From Sanguinoderma infundibulare (Eukaryota; Basidiomycota; Agaricomycetes; Polyporales; Polyporaceae): 64,000 bases of DNA. The translations under genes and the position numbers were made by a program. The DNA lies in the NCBI GenBank assembly GCA_032821775.1, contig JAVLRN010000006.1, positions 3,100,001 through 3,164,000 of the forward strand, given 5' to 3'. Positions 11,886 to 23,129 of the stretch are shown piece after piece; positions within the stretch are counted from its first letter, which is position 1; each line of letters starts with the position of its first letter. Below the pieces are notes generated by a model that saw only the letters and a list, made by a program, of their open reading frames with translations, was not told the origin of the DNA and ran no database searches.

Positions 11886-12020
11886 AAGTTCAAGGACCGC
11901 AATATTACTTTGCACGTAATTGGTGTTCAGTGGTTGGCGATGTACCTGATGTCAAACGTGCAACGAGCTACAACGAGCCATACCTACTTCAAGTCTGGCT
12001 TTTGTGCCACCACTGGCAAA
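11876..12020. repeat. Repeat tract T, 5' copy in unit A
   Basis: A tract of about 130-150 bp overlapping the pyridoxal kinase stop codon. It recurs, with a 17-bp insertion, after the FunK1 stub at about 14474-14625. The two copies form direct repeats bracketing the FunK1 module. The same pairs occur in unit B (about 24808 and 27378), a single copy in unit C (about 37715), and a 5' copy in unit D (about 49167). It is the best candidate for the recombination tract of the array. Confidence 0.7.
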
Positions 12021-12089
12021 AACGGTAATGGACACTGCCGGATGCACTCAGCGCTGACCCCCGAGGACAGCGACCCACCTACACAATCC

Positions 12090-12521
12090 CCCTAATCTCC
12101 TCTCTCTCATCGACGACTAGAGCAACACAGGTCCCCCTCATCCTCCTCCTCCCCACCTCCTGACAACTTCACAGTTCTTGAACAGCCCCGCCGAATTCAA
12201 GCTGGACCTGCTGTACGCTTGTCTCGACTATGACATCAGCAAGCTTGCTTCAATCGGAGGAGAGGGGTTTCTCCCGGCATCATGGTCGTCCAGCGTGCCA
12301 ACTCGATCTCGGAGACTTCGCTCTCTAGCGATGACGTAGTCATCGGCTCCAAGACCAGAGCCAGCTACGAGCATACGTTGGACATACTCACCAGGCTCTC
12401 GTGCGACAGGATGCTGGAGATTTACGATCTATTCGAGAGTATGGGCCCTCGGGGAGCAGGCATAGCAGCTTTCCTGTTCGACGGTCTTTACCTTTGGAAC
12501 CAAGAAGGCCGGGCAGAGTAG
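12090..12521 (+). pseudogene. Unidentified gene fragment between pyridoxal kinase A and FunK1 stub
   Basis: After an intron-like, C/T-rich stretch ending in CAG (about 12173), the plus strand reads as protein (NSPAEFKLDLLYACLDYD), then shifts frame into an open segment ending RGAGIAAFLFDGLYLWNQEG before a stop at 12521. It looks like a decayed coding region, and I do not recognise the family. Homologous pieces lie at about 25020-25453 and 49380-49811; the last has a 1-nt deletion. Confidence 0.35.
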
Positions 12522-13287
12522 TTGCCCCGGCTCGGCGATGTGCTCTTATAACTCTTCTCTTATCTGGCACTCATATCTCCGAGTTAACCACTGATGCGGG
12601 CATCTTCGGTATTGGCAAAGAAGAGGGAGGAGTGCTGCTTCGGAGAAACCTCGTGCCGTGCTGGCGTGGACTCAGGCTTCGGTGGTTAAACGCTGAGGGA
12701 CCGATTCCAGGGAGTCTACTGGGAAGAGTTCGTGCTGAGAAACGTTGACCCAGTAATATCTGTATTTCACGAATATCATAGACCAAGACACACCCGCTTC
12801 AAGTCCACGGAATGTTGCCCGAGCTATTCCGTTGCGCTTTAGCGGCCGAATGGGCGCTTGTCACCCATCCTTTCCTAATCGGGACGCTGTGTTGAACTCC
12901 GCCGTCCACGCGCCGCATGTTCCAATTTGCAACCAACCGCCAACATCATGATACTCCTTCCCCGTCAGGCTTCCTTGTTCACAGGGATCTTTGTCGTATT
13001 GTATTGTGAGCCATATTTGGAAGGACTTGCTTGCACAGAAACTGACTCACGTCGTGCCCAGGTCGCCGTGTGGCCAAATCACCGACGGGACTGAGCCACC
13101 TTCCGTAGCTCCAGGCGTATGCCGTTCTGGCGCACAAAAGAACAGTCGGAGTTTGTAAACACCTCCTTGTGCGTATAAAAAGCCGAAGCATTCCATAATT
13201 TGATACACTCCTTCTGTCTACAATAATTGCGCGTTCGAACCGAGGGAAGGCAAGGAACTCGCGACTCTCCTCATCGACGAGTGCGGT
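12522..13287. other. Non-coding stretch upstream of FunK1 stub A
   Basis: No gene seen. The right end carries the promoter of the kinase: a TATAAAA box at 13174-13180, 114 bp before the ATG at 13288, followed by pyrimidine-rich sequence. The same region precedes the full-length kinase at 50.57 kb. Confidence 0.45.
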
Positions 13288-14547
13288 ATGGGTCCACGCT
13301 TCCATCTGCTCGGCGATGAGCTCTTCTCCGAGTTGTTCTCTACCCCCGGCCCCAGTGAAAAGGAGCGCGAGAAGTTCAAGGAGCCGGAGCTCTCTGAGGG
13401 CGTGGCAAAGCGTGCGATTTACCCAGAACTGGTGCGTTGCTCCGATCGCTCACCGCTCCTACATACCCATCTAATCGAGACTGTAGCTGCGTAGGCCAAG
13501 GTCATCCAGTCCATCTTGGACGCCGCGGGGTGCAACGACCTGCACTTCTTGGATACCGCGAACCACAAGGCCAAGGACGGCAATTCGGGCAAGAAGCATA
13601 CGTTTAACGACGGCGGGATCTACACGAAATCCTCCTTGGCATGCGCGGCGACCGACTTCACCGCCGACGATCGCAAGAAGAGCCGCATGAAAGCGTCGGA
13701 CCTGGAGAAGCGTGCTCTCGGGCGTCGGTCCTGGTTCTGGATTGACGTCCCATTCGAGGCCAAGGGCGCGGACCAGCGCTCTGCGTTCTATTTCAAGACC
13801 AAGCCGAGAGGATACAAGCGTAAGTTTGCGGCTTCGGCTCCTGGTGCTTCCCGATCAGCGAAAGATGCTGTTCGGGCTTCGGAGAAGGCTACAGAGGCCG
13901 CAACCGAGGGCGCGGATCAAGAGGAGCAAGGACATGCGGACGAGGATGAGGAAAGCGGTGGCGTCGCGGCGGAGGCTGGAGGAGAAGCTGGCGAGGCCTC
14001 CGTGCGGGACACCCCCGAAGCAACGAACGCCAGAGCAGCTGCGGGGGCCGAGGGCGGCGCCAAGTTGACCGCCGAACAGAAGACCACAACGCGGGACGTG
14101 CCACCCTTCATCAGGCTTTCGAAGGAGGGGGAAGTCGCGCTCGGACAGTTCCTCGAGTGCCACCTGAACATTTTCAAGTTCCAGCACCGCACCTTTTGCT
14201 TCTCTGTCTACGTCTGCTTCGACATGGCGCGCCTCTGCTACTTTGACCGCTCTGGAGTCTACGTTACGGAGCCGTTCCTGTGGATCAAGAAGACGTCGCT
14301 CCTGCACGACTTCGTCTGGAAGCTCGCGAAGTTGATGATTGCGAAGGGCCCGGCGGCCCTTGGACGGGACCCGACTGCGAAGCTCGCGGAACCCGAAGCG
14401 AAGGCCAAGTTCATGGCGCTCAAGGACGACATTACGCTTGACGAGCACGTTCGAGAGGGTTTCAATATGGGGAGCGTAGAAGTTCAAGGACAGCAATATT
14501 ACTTTGCACGTAATTGGAGTTCAGTGGTTGGCGATGAGCACACATAA
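13288..14547 (+). pseudogene. Truncated FunK1 kinase, N-terminal stub A
   Basis: Exons 13288-13431 and 13495-14547 give 398 residues that match the first part of the full-length kinase at 50570-53788 (GRRSWFWIDVPFEAKG, FCFSVYVCFDMARLCYFDRS, FLWIKKTSLLHDF). The match ends at GAGGGTTTCAA (14463), where the sequence jumps into tract T, adding an unrelated tail of about 26 residues and a stop. The whole catalytic core (HRD and DWD motifs) is missing, so it cannot be a kinase. The reading frame is otherwise open and the upstream TATA box is intact, so a truncated protein could be made. It differs from stub B at several percent of positions. Confidence 0.85.
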
Positions 14548-14549
14548 TG

Positions 14550-15050
14550 CCGGTACCTGATGTCGATGGTGCAACGAGCTACAACGAGCGATACCTAGGA
14601 GGCTTTGAGTCTGGCTTTTGTGAGAGCAGGAACGGTTGCTTTCCTGCATGGAGGTGGGGTTAGCTTTCTTCCCTCAGCGTTGCCGGATGTACGGAAGAGG
14701 CGGGTGTCGGAGCACGGCAATGTATTTCGTTCGCGCGGATGTGTGGCTGTGTGCGTGCGATAGCCGAGGCGTTGAGTAGAGTATGGCCAAGTGGGGCAAG
14801 CGGCGACGGGAGTACCAGGTAGAACGAGTGTGATAGGGCATATTTTGAGCTCTATAGTACGGTAGGAGCATGTTTTAGGGACTATAGTACAGTAGGAGGC
14901 CTCTGTGCTATGGTATAGGCGTCTGAGGGACAGGAGGACATGTTCCGGGCAGCAGCGCGCACTCAATTCGACCATCAGGGAGTTCAGCGAAACCGCCGTA
15001 TTTCATTGGAGCTGCCTAGTACACTCAGTACACTACTCGTATATACACAC
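14550..15050. repeat. Non-coding segment with a short tandem repeat
   Basis: No gene seen. It contains a repeat of about 30 bp with core CTATAGTACGGTAGGAGC / CTATAGTACAGTAGGAGGC at about 14851-14900. The same segment is at 27454-27954. In unit C (about 38086-38145) the repeat is again present with small changes. Confidence 0.5.
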
Positions 15051-15054
15051 TATG

Positions 15055-16310
15055 AACTCCCGCAAATCATCGTCCATCCATCTCGAGAGTCGGGCAGCAT
15101 GTGATGCACATGGCCCCACAGCGAACCAACTAGCTCACCCTGGAGTGTCGCTTCCGCGGTTTTCAGGTGGGAGATTGTGAGACATGGGATGACGTGCGAG
15201 CGGTGATGTAGGGAGGAATACCGGAAGTGGCTGACGTCGTCCACTGGCGAGCGGAGATCGTACCGAGCGTCCATACTGAGAAAGTTCGAGATTCGCACCC
15301 GAAGGCCTGAAAATTCGAATCAACTTCAGCGGGCCGCGCGGGACTCGTTCAAGGACGTACCATGTTCGGGTACCCCGCAAAAAATGGCACAGTACAATTG
15401 CGTTCCGGGCGGACGCGGTACCAAGATGCGTGCCCAAAGCTACGAATGTTCTGTTGACAGGTCACGGTAAGTGTTCGCGACGACGTGCTCCAAAGCGATC
15501 AGAAGAACAACGTACCAAGCGTGTCCTTGAAGGGATCGCGCCCTCGACACGAGGACTCCATCGATGCTGGCTGGCCTTTGCGAGCTCTGCACAGTACTTG
15601 CGCGCCTCCGCTCATTGCTTCCCTGCTGTGCATCTCTTTTGTCATGCGCGCACCGTTTTCCTGTTTTTGTTTTCGTTCTACTCAGTGCGCACGCCTGGAA
15701 ACACATCAACCGCAGTACCAAACCAGCCTAAATGATTACGTACCAAGGTCACTCCCTCGGTTGTCAGTTTGGAAACGTCGAGAGATGGGATAGCGCACGA
15801 AGGGTGCTGTATGGAGGAATACCGGAAGTGGCCGACGTCATCCACGGGCAAGCGGAGATCGTGGTACTGCGGAAGTTTGAGATTCGCACACGAAGTCCTC
15901 AATATTCGAATAGACATCAGTGCACCGCGCGAGACTCGAAAATCATACGAGCGAGAACATACCATGCTCAGATACTCCGCCATGCACTTGCGAATGAGCG
16001 GAGGCGGTACCAGGGTGCATGCACAGAACTACGAATGTTCTGTGGACAGGGTCGAGTAAGCATTCGTGAACACGCGCTCACATGCGATCGGAAGAACGAC
16101 GTACCAAGAGTGCACTTAGCGCGATTGCTCGCTGCAAATGGGATGACGATGGCCTTCTCGCCTGCCCCTGCGCATTTTTTCCCCGACTTGTCTACGTGGT
16201 CGAGGCCGAGCACATCCTCTGCGAGCTTGTGATCATAGACCGTATCCTCTGGAAAACAACAGTGATGAGCATCGATCTCGACGCGCGTGTGATCACAAGG
16301 TTAATCCACT
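15055..16310 (-). pseudogene. Two diverged MFS-transporter-derived modules, unit A
   Basis: Two tandem, diverged modules (about 15055-15730 and 15735-16310) share long stretches such as GGAGGAATACCGGAAGTGG and TACGTACCAAG. They match the sequence upstream of the recognisable MFS fragment at 39.4-39.9 kb in unit C. The frames are broken throughout. Calling them MFS-derived rests on that DNA similarity, not on a readable domain here. Confidence 0.45.
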
Positions 16311-16383
16311 AACCTTCTTCGATGCATGACGGCTGCTTAAAGGTCGCGACCTGGATCAATGCAAAGCAATACCTCATCAAGTC

Positions 16384-16791
16384 TCAGTTTCCGAGACCTT
16401 CTCGCCCTACCAATGCCGCCCAGAATTCAGCATTCGCTCCGCTCAAGGGAAAGATGGTACTGACTGGTTCGATGACAAAGCGGAACGGCATACCGTGTGT
16501 CCTCGACACCTCCTTCGCAAAGTGGAACACGCTGATGACCTTGTCCGCGTCCGCCGCTTCTGGTTCCTCGTGTGGGATTTCCTGCACAAGCACGGAAGAC
16601 AATGTCATCACCATGTCCCGGACGCGAGCGCGGGACCACCGACATCTGCGTACAAATCGACCGGGTCGGGAATGCTCCCGATCATCTCCCAGCCCGTGGA
16701 CTCCTTCTATGTCTTGCTGTCGGGACACTTCGACACCTCGAACACCCGGATTTTGCTTGTGCCCCGGGCGTGAGCTTGACCTGCTTCGCAA
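16384..16791 (-). pseudogene. Unidentified gene fragment between MFS and laccase remnants, unit A
   Basis: A minus-strand open segment (135 codons) with protein-like composition (VISVFHFAKEVSRTHG, then PFRFVIEPVSTIFPL). I do not recognise the family. The copy in unit B at 29213-29695 is nearly identical; unit C lacks it. Confidence 0.3.
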
Positions 16792-16839
16792 CCTCAGCGG
16801 TGAGGTCGTGCACCGAGCTCGCCTTCGGCAGCAGGAACG

Positions 16840-18425
16840 GGTGCGTCAGTTCTCGATCCAGACATCGTCGACACCGGTCCAGATATCATGACCCCCGCGA
16901 AGTGCGAATGTCCGCGCGATATATGGACCTTTGGAGGTGCCAGTCGATGTGACAGTGGAAGAACCACGGGCACGGGTTGTCAGTCTGCACAAATGAGAAC
17001 GAGAACGTTTGTCAGGAACTGCAAAAGAGCAGGTGCACACACGTACGGCTGCTTACCCTGAATCGGATCGTGACGTTGTCGGTTCCGCTGCCAATGTTCA
17101 CGACATCGCGCCTAACAGGGTTCACGTAGTTCGGGGTCTCCTGGCCGGCGCTTCGCACGATGGAGAATGCGCGCTGTTTATCCGAATGTCAGCCATTAGC
17201 ATCTCAAACACGAAAGAAAAGAACTGAGCACGCACCCCATGCAAGTGGAGCACATGCGGGCCGCCTATGTCCAGCGCCGGGATGGTGATCTCGATGGTCG
17301 CGTTCCTCGGCAGGCCGTACGCGCTCCCCTTGGGGAGGAGGTCCTGGGCCCGCTGCACGCCACTCAGGATCTGGAGGAGGACGAGGAGTTCCGGGTTCAC
17401 CCACGACTTGCTGCCGAGGCTGAACGAGGGCACGCTATCGTCCTAGAGTTTGCTCAATGAGTGGCCTGTATACCTGGGATGCAAAACGAGAGACGTACGA
17501 AACCAGGCACGAGGTTAAGAGCGACGTCCACGCCGCCGACGTAAGGTTCCCCAGGCTGCGTGGCGCAGCGTCAATCAGCACACGTCGACGATTGCAGGCA
17601 AGACGGTACCATACCGCGGCAGGGTTCGTCAAGGGGTGCAAGTTGTACTCGAAGAGGGGGTCGACGGACTTAACCTCCAGCTCCTCGGGCTCCGCTCCCG
17701 GCGCGCCGTCGTAGCGCAGAATAGCAGAGTTGATCCCGTTTGCGTGACCCAGTGCCCTGTCGTTCAGCATGGTGTTCGGGAGAGCGCGGATCCAGTAGTG
17801 CTTGATCTCCTGGTTCGTGTTCAGCTTCCGGAATCTAGGCGAAAAGTGAGTCCAAAACGAAGCGCGGAGATAAATGATGCGAGCTTACAATGAACGAGTA
17901 CCGCTGAGCCGCGAAGATCTGGATCTCATCGACAGTGAGCGGGACAGTATTCTGGCCATCAGCCTCGATGACGGTCATGGAGTGCCCCACCATCGCGAAT
18001 TTGTAGTTGGGATCGCAGGAGATACTGACGAGGCGGAACCGGTAGCTGGAGAGAATATGGCCCACGATCAGACGATTCGGGGACCGAACAATCAAGAAAT
18101 GGCACGCACCGCTTTCCCTGCATCACCCGGATGACTGCCAGCTCCGACATCAGGTTCTCCCACCAGCGTCCCATGCCGTTGATCAGGTTGGAGTCTGGCT
18201 TCCTGCAGGATGCGCTGGCGTCAGAACGTGCTCAAGAACGCTGAAGGCCTAATACTTACGGAGGACGATGCGAAGGAAGCCAGGCCGGGGCTGTGACATG
18301 GTACCAGTCCGCGAGCGTAATGATGGGGCCTGCTGTAGAATGGTGAGCATATTGCGAACATTGAGGGAGCATCAGCCGCATACCATGGTCAAATAAGGCG
18401 GCCGAGTGCAGAGACCGTCGTCACC
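16840..18425 (-). pseudogene. Laccase (multicopper oxidase) pseudogene, unit A
   Basis: Minus-strand exons of a fungal laccase can be read: ITLADWYHVTAPAW (about 18.3 kb), [27 protein letters not shown] after an intron of about 60 nt, [39 protein letters not shown], then HVLHLHG and HCHIDWHL (about 16.95 kb). The C-terminal copper-ligand motifs keep their histidines, although HPFHLHG has become HVLHLHG. The N-terminal copper motifs (HWHG and HSH regions) are absent, a frameshift breaks the segment after NLHPLTNPAAV, and the reading is lost soon after HCHIDWHL. Non-functional. Confidence 0.8.
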
Positions 18426-18429
18426 TGCA

Positions 18430-19984
18430 GTAGTTATAGTCGATGGCCGCCGCGAAGGAAAGCATGAATGGGGAGCGGGGAGAAGGGTACCGTGATGAAT
18501 GTCGAGGAGATGGGGCAGGGATAGACAGAGGGATGGGTGTTGAGACGACAGGGATCCACGTCCCCGTTGACGACCGACAGTGTGGCCAAAGCAGCACAAA
18601 CAGTTGGCTAAGCCCCGCTGCTTAGCCATCTTGCGACATCTATTTTTTGAGTCAGCGCATCCGCAATCAATTACCCGCAAATTTGGTTCATCTGATGCTG
18701 CGTGCGCTCACGTACCTGAGAATTCATGGCCGCTGCTAGACCGTTGCCACTGTTACGGCCGGTCCAATCCACGGACGTACATTCCGGGTACCTCGAACAC
18801 TGGGAGCAGCATTATAACAGCATGATTACGCATAGAATCCATAGGCCACGTAGGGCTGAGGATGGACTGGCGTCCTTGACACCAATGCGCGTCGACCACC
18901 GTAGCTGGCCAAAACCTGGCACTGAAGTTTCGGACGGGGATGTCAATGTCGCAGAGGAGGCTTCTGTGGCCTTCTGTTTTCCCCATGTGCGCGATGATAT
19001 GGGAGAATCGGTGATGAACATGGATGACATGGATTTGATGAGCTTCTGTTGGGTCCTTCGACGGCGCTGCTCACGCATGGGCTTCGCGGATGGCTTGTCA
19101 GCTGAGATGCAGCTGCGTCCAGAGTTGTTCCAGATTGGCACATACCGGCAGGGTTACACAGCGGCAGACAGGGCGAGCGGTCCTCGGAGGTGTCTGGAAG
19201 GGCCTCTTGCTCTGTGATCCCAGGATGATTGGCGGCTTGCGTGAGTGACATTCGCTTCTTCGGGACGCCTCGCACGGCCTATACGGAGTCCACAGTCAGT
19301 AATGAGCGAGACCTGGCCGGATCCCCCGGGTGCATCATTCTCAAACAATTCCAATTTGCAGTATCCATCATAAAGATAACCGCAGTTAGACGCAAATCAG
19401 TCGCAAGGATTCTGTCCCTGGCAGCGACTTCGTGCAGTCTGGCTTGCCCGCAGGCTGTACCCGGCGTATCAGAAATCCCATAATTACGTACCAGAAATTG
19501 ATCTCTTGCACAGATCTTCGTGGATGCGGAGAATTGGTTTGCCGGTCGTCGACGGTGGTGGTGGGAATCAAGTTGATCAAGCGCTGAAGTATGCGAGGAT
19601 GAGTGGACAAAATAGGGGACGCAAGCCGCATCCCGGTGGAGTGGAGAAAGCAAACTGTCAGAAAGAATTTCGATAGAAAGACGGATCACGAACATAGATT
19701 ACTGGCGTGCGAGTCTGTCTTGCGGCGCTCGGACGGTGAGTTCCAGATGCCGATGCGCGATGTGCGTCCCTTGACAACCGCGGGGAGCGCGCGTTCGCAA
19801 AGTATCTCGCCAATCAAGATGCTCATCTGGAGGTTCCACGCGCACGGATGCGGCGACCTTTGAGCCGCGGTCGTCAGAGATCTTGTGGGTCCTGGCCGGG
19901 GGCCGACGCATCGGGTAGGCACGCCTCGGAATTGAGAGTCGATCTAGGCTTGCAGCATTGATGCAATGGAGTCTGTGCGGCAGA
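18430..19984. other. Unidentified segment of unit A
   Basis: A plus-strand open frame of 163 codons (18726-19217) and several minus-strand frames overlap, but none resembles a family I know. A palindrome TGGCTAAGC...GCTTAGCCA lies at about 18604-18627. The segment is conserved in units B (31336-32891) and C (41440-42956), and the plus-strand frame is disturbed in C, which argues against selection on it. Confidence 0.35.
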
Positions 19985-21180
19985 CGTCAGATACACCAAC
20001 TAAACACTGACATTCGTCAGAACTACGGTAAGAAATGAATGTGTATTTACACGTAACATCCGAACACACGTAGAGAGGAGATGGACGCAAATAGGTTGGT
20101 TCATCTGGCGAACGCGAACGAGGTTACGAGGTAGAGTCGTTGCAGGTGCGGGAAATAGTGACCGCGTCTCGGGGACTAAAGGTAAGGTCATGTGTGAGTA
20201 CCCCGAGCTCGCAAAGAAGAATGCAATGACGAATGGAGCACTCACTTGGCAGGCCATCCGGCTAGCGATTCGATATCCGCATCGCCTGGTCAAACATCTC
20301 CAGTAGCTGCGCACCCTCCACGGCAAGGTCCCAGAGTGATCCAAGCTTTTCGACGACAAGCCCCAGACTGAGGAACATGCGGACGGCGTCTTGCGCAAGG
20401 AGTTCCGCGCGTTCGTATCTCCTTCCTCCCATTTCGCCAGGGCGCGCGGGCTGACAAGGAATTACTCTGCCACACTTGCAGCACGCACTGTAAGCCGCGC
20501 GACTTCGCGAACAGGACCGACATTCGCTACGAGCCCTCGGCGATCGTCGACCTGAAGTACCAGTCTCGCCCGTCGAAGCTCATCGTGGGCGAGCGCATGA
20601 TCCCGCACGACTTGGTCCACACGACAGACGTCAACCCCTTGAACATCCACGATGCCATGCCTTCCGACATGCGCTGCATGATCCCTGCGTTCCCGGGCGA
20701 TATCGGCGTGAGGAAGACCACGTAGCGCGCTTTAGGACCCGCGGAGCACATAGACGTCCTGGACGGGTTTTTGAAGCATTTCGAACAACGTGATCATGAG
20801 AAGGTGTTTGACGTGATCTGCGTCTGCGCGACGAGCACGGACGACATGGACGACACGGGCGAGCGATTCTTTTTGCGTCGAGCTTTCCACCTCCTTTGCA
20901 GCTGCCGCAGCCCTCGAGGCACTGGTCGAAGTGGACGGTTGTCTCACTGCTATGTAGTACGCGTGTCGGGAGTGACTAGAACGGATCTACAGTCTGCTAG
21001 GGAGATGGGGTCATCGCCAATGGGTACTTCGAGAACAGCGTGGCGTACATTCTCGCCCGACTGGCTCGCGCCACGATGGATGATGACATCGGTGAGTTCG
21101 GGTACGCGTTTGCGGGGGAGGCAACTTGGCTCGGCACAGGGACGCGTTTCCATTCTGGCGACGACTAGGCGAGGAAGCCT
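19985..21180 (-). pseudogene. START-gene 5' fragment, unit A (split in two)
   Basis: Matches the left-flank START gene from the start of exon 3 through intron 2, exon 2, intron 1 and most of exon 1 (intact positions about 7535-9310). Intron 1 is only about 70 nt here, showing its length before the 1.2 kb insertion in the intact gene. The exon 1 part is interrupted at 20334-20971 by a phenol monooxygenase fragment with loss of about 20 bp. Non-functional. Confidence 0.8.
20334..20971 (+). pseudogene. Phenol 2-monooxygenase C-terminal fragment inserted in START exon, unit A
   Basis: The plus strand reads FDDKPQTEEHADGV, then DIRYEPSAIVDLKYQ, LIVGERMIPHDLV and DGFLKHFEQ, the pattern of the thioredoxin-like C-terminal (dimerisation) domain of FAD-dependent phenol hydroxylases. 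The FAD-binding part is absent. A stop codon follows GVRKTT and there are frame changes. In unit C the matching stretch still reads VRETTSRARGFAERMDVL, so C is less decayed. The boundaries come from comparison with the uninterrupted START exon at about 9088-9109. Confidence 0.75.
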
Positions 21181-21675
21181 AGCCAAAGACCGTGTCAGCT
21201 GGCGCACACAAAAACGAAGGGATGAGACTCACGCACCCAGTCCAGACTGCGCTCACAAGCGAAGCGCGGTGTGATCGCCCTGTTACAGTCAGTTCCGAAC
21301 AGCGTGCGCAGAGGGAGAACCGGTCGTGGAAGCTCACCTAGACGACAACTTGGTACAGGTACCGGTGCATGACCGGTGATTGATTTCAGCCGACTTGAGG
21401 GGGTCGCATTTGACTGAAGGGCACGCTTGCCGGGTCGTGCTCGTGTCGCGTTCAGTCGAGTCCCGTCCATTCCGATGCTCAGAACAGGCTGAACTTGTTC
21501 AGTTCGAGCCGACTCCCTGTCCGAGCACGAGCGGGCTCAGGAGAATACCTTGTGCATCTGGGCGAGAACGTGGGTCTGGAGAATAGGGATGGTTACGGCG
21601 GGAAAGTGTATTCAAGCGCGAGTATACATTCGCGCGTAAGATGTGGGTTTGACGACGGTGATTTGATTGATGAAA

Positions 21676-22656
21676 TTAGCTCGAGCCTCCGAGCACCGGC
21701 GGCGTCTGCTTCACTTGATACCGCTTCGAGTGCGGATCGCGACGAGAACGTGGCCGGGAAGCGGCGATGTCGGGCTTGCGTGGGTTGATTTCGAGTGGTT
21801 GGACGACCGCCTCCCCTGAAGAAAGGTAGTATAAAAGACGAGCAAGCGGGATGCAAATGCTGCAGTACTCACCTGTGTTGTACACACCCCACCCGTTGGC
21901 ACGTCCTGCCTCGGGCTCCTCGCATCTGGTACGTCCTCTCCACGAGAGTGTTGTCCGGACATCTGCGCTGACCGTTCGACATACAGCGGCGCGGCGACAT
22001 CGAAAGGTGGGCTGGACACCGAATGGAGGTATGTCAGTCAATCTAAAGTGCTTAAGGTTAACGCTCACCATGTCCTTGATTCGTGTGTAACGGCGGTCCG
22101 GAAGAGGTCGTGACGATCGCCGGCATTGGGCGGAGGCGGAGCGACGGTGGCGAGTGTTGGAGCAGGCATGTTCCTCTGGGGCGACCGCTTGTTGGCCGGG
22201 TTTCGGGGGGATGAAACGAACGAGTAGGTCTTGCTGTTGTTTCCGCGGGTGAGCATGACTGATTCTCGATTCGCTTTGGTACGGTCTTGGTATGCGCCGG
22301 GGGCGTTCTTGGATGGTGACTTGGGCGGTCGCCGAGGGTGGGATAGAGAATGCGGTGGGGATAGGTTCGAGGTGACGAGGACAACGGGATGGGATAATCC
22401 TTGTCTCAAGTCCGCGTATGTGTCGAGCCCGGTTCGAGTTCGAGTGGCACTCCGCCGTGCTCACTGATTGATCACTGGCTGTAGTGGGCGTGGGGTGGTG
22501 TTGGTTGCGACGCGACGCGACTCGTGGGGGTTTCTTTTTCTGAGCCAGGAACGGGGTGGAACTTTTTATGGACGGTGAAGTCGCTACAGCGCTGGAGACA
22601 GGACGTAGATTAATAGCATGTTGCAGAGAGCGTATAGAACGTACCCCGGGGCACAT
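21676..22656 (-). pseudogene. APH-family phosphotransferase remnant lacking the catalytic loop, unit A
   Basis: The minus-strand segment (longest frame 326 codons) ends with VYNT, an intron of about 60 nt (GTGAGTACTG to TTCAG), then EAVVQPLEINPRKPDIAASR and a stop near 21676. It is homologous to the region at 44980-47000 in unit C, where an aminoglycoside-phosphotransferase-like catalytic loop is preserved. Here that ~350 bp is replaced by about 22 bp of GC-rich sequence next to the shared FRTAVTHES. It lies head-to-head with pyridoxal kinase B. Protein-level identical in unit B. The family call rests on the unit C copy. Confidence 0.5.
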
Positions 22657-23129
22657 ATACCAGAGGCGATATATCCGACAACGTAGTCAGAGGGAAAAGG
22701 GAAAGTGAAGGAGGCAGCACGAGCACATGTCAAGCGCGGTCGAGGCAACAAGGAGCATCAAGGAGTCAAGCTTCAAGTCTACAGCAACCATCGTGTCGGC
22801 AGACGCGTCCGAGGGCGGGCGAGGCCAGGCGATGAATGCGAGAGAGAGAGAGAGCGAGTCGGAGCGGGAGACAGAGACACAGACAGAGCTCGAGTGTGAA
22901 GGGCCCACCACGCGTCATGTCACACGGGCCGGCATCGGCCGCAGCCACTGTCCACGCGCATCTTGGTCTCGGACAGCCAACAGCGACCATCCGGGCGACC
23001 ACATGGAGTTCACAAGTCCATCGCCGCCACGCCGAGGACGATCGAGTCAGGGAAGACGTCCAGCACCGCAGAAAAAGCGTTGGCTCGAGGTCGCTCGAGC
23101 CTGGCCCAGCACTACCACCCACACTCACG
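22657..23129. promoter_or_regulatory. Divergent promoter region upstream of pyridoxal kinase B
   Basis: Lies between the APH remnant (minus) and pyridoxal kinase B (plus). Holds a GA-rich microsatellite at about 22840-22890. Repeated upstream of copies C (35564-36036) and D (about 47000-47487) but absent upstream of copy A. Confidence 0.5.

Larger units (their letters stand above)
9849..23011. repeat. Array unit A of the segmental duplication
   Basis: Homology with the other units begins at the ACAAGT shared by 9849, 23012, 35919 and 47370. Contents in order: pyridoxal kinase A, FunK1 stub A, two MFS-derived modules, laccase remnant, unidentified segment, START fragment split by a phenol monooxygenase fragment, and APH remnant. 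The body (from about 14.4 kb on) is almost identical to unit B at an offset of 12,904-12,907 bp. The part before that is more diverged. Confidence 0.85.

Noticed and set aside
18726..19217. 163-codon plus-strand frame as a gene
   Set aside because: No recognisable motif, and the frame is disturbed in the diverged unit C copy.
21676..22656. 326-codon frame as a novel conserved gene
   Set aside because: Its identity in units A and B reflects recent duplication. Comparison with unit C shows that it is an APH remnant with the catalytic loop deleted.
22840..22890. GA-rich run as a telomere-like or CRISPR-like repeat
   Set aside because: A simple GA microsatellite with variable length between units; no spacer structure.
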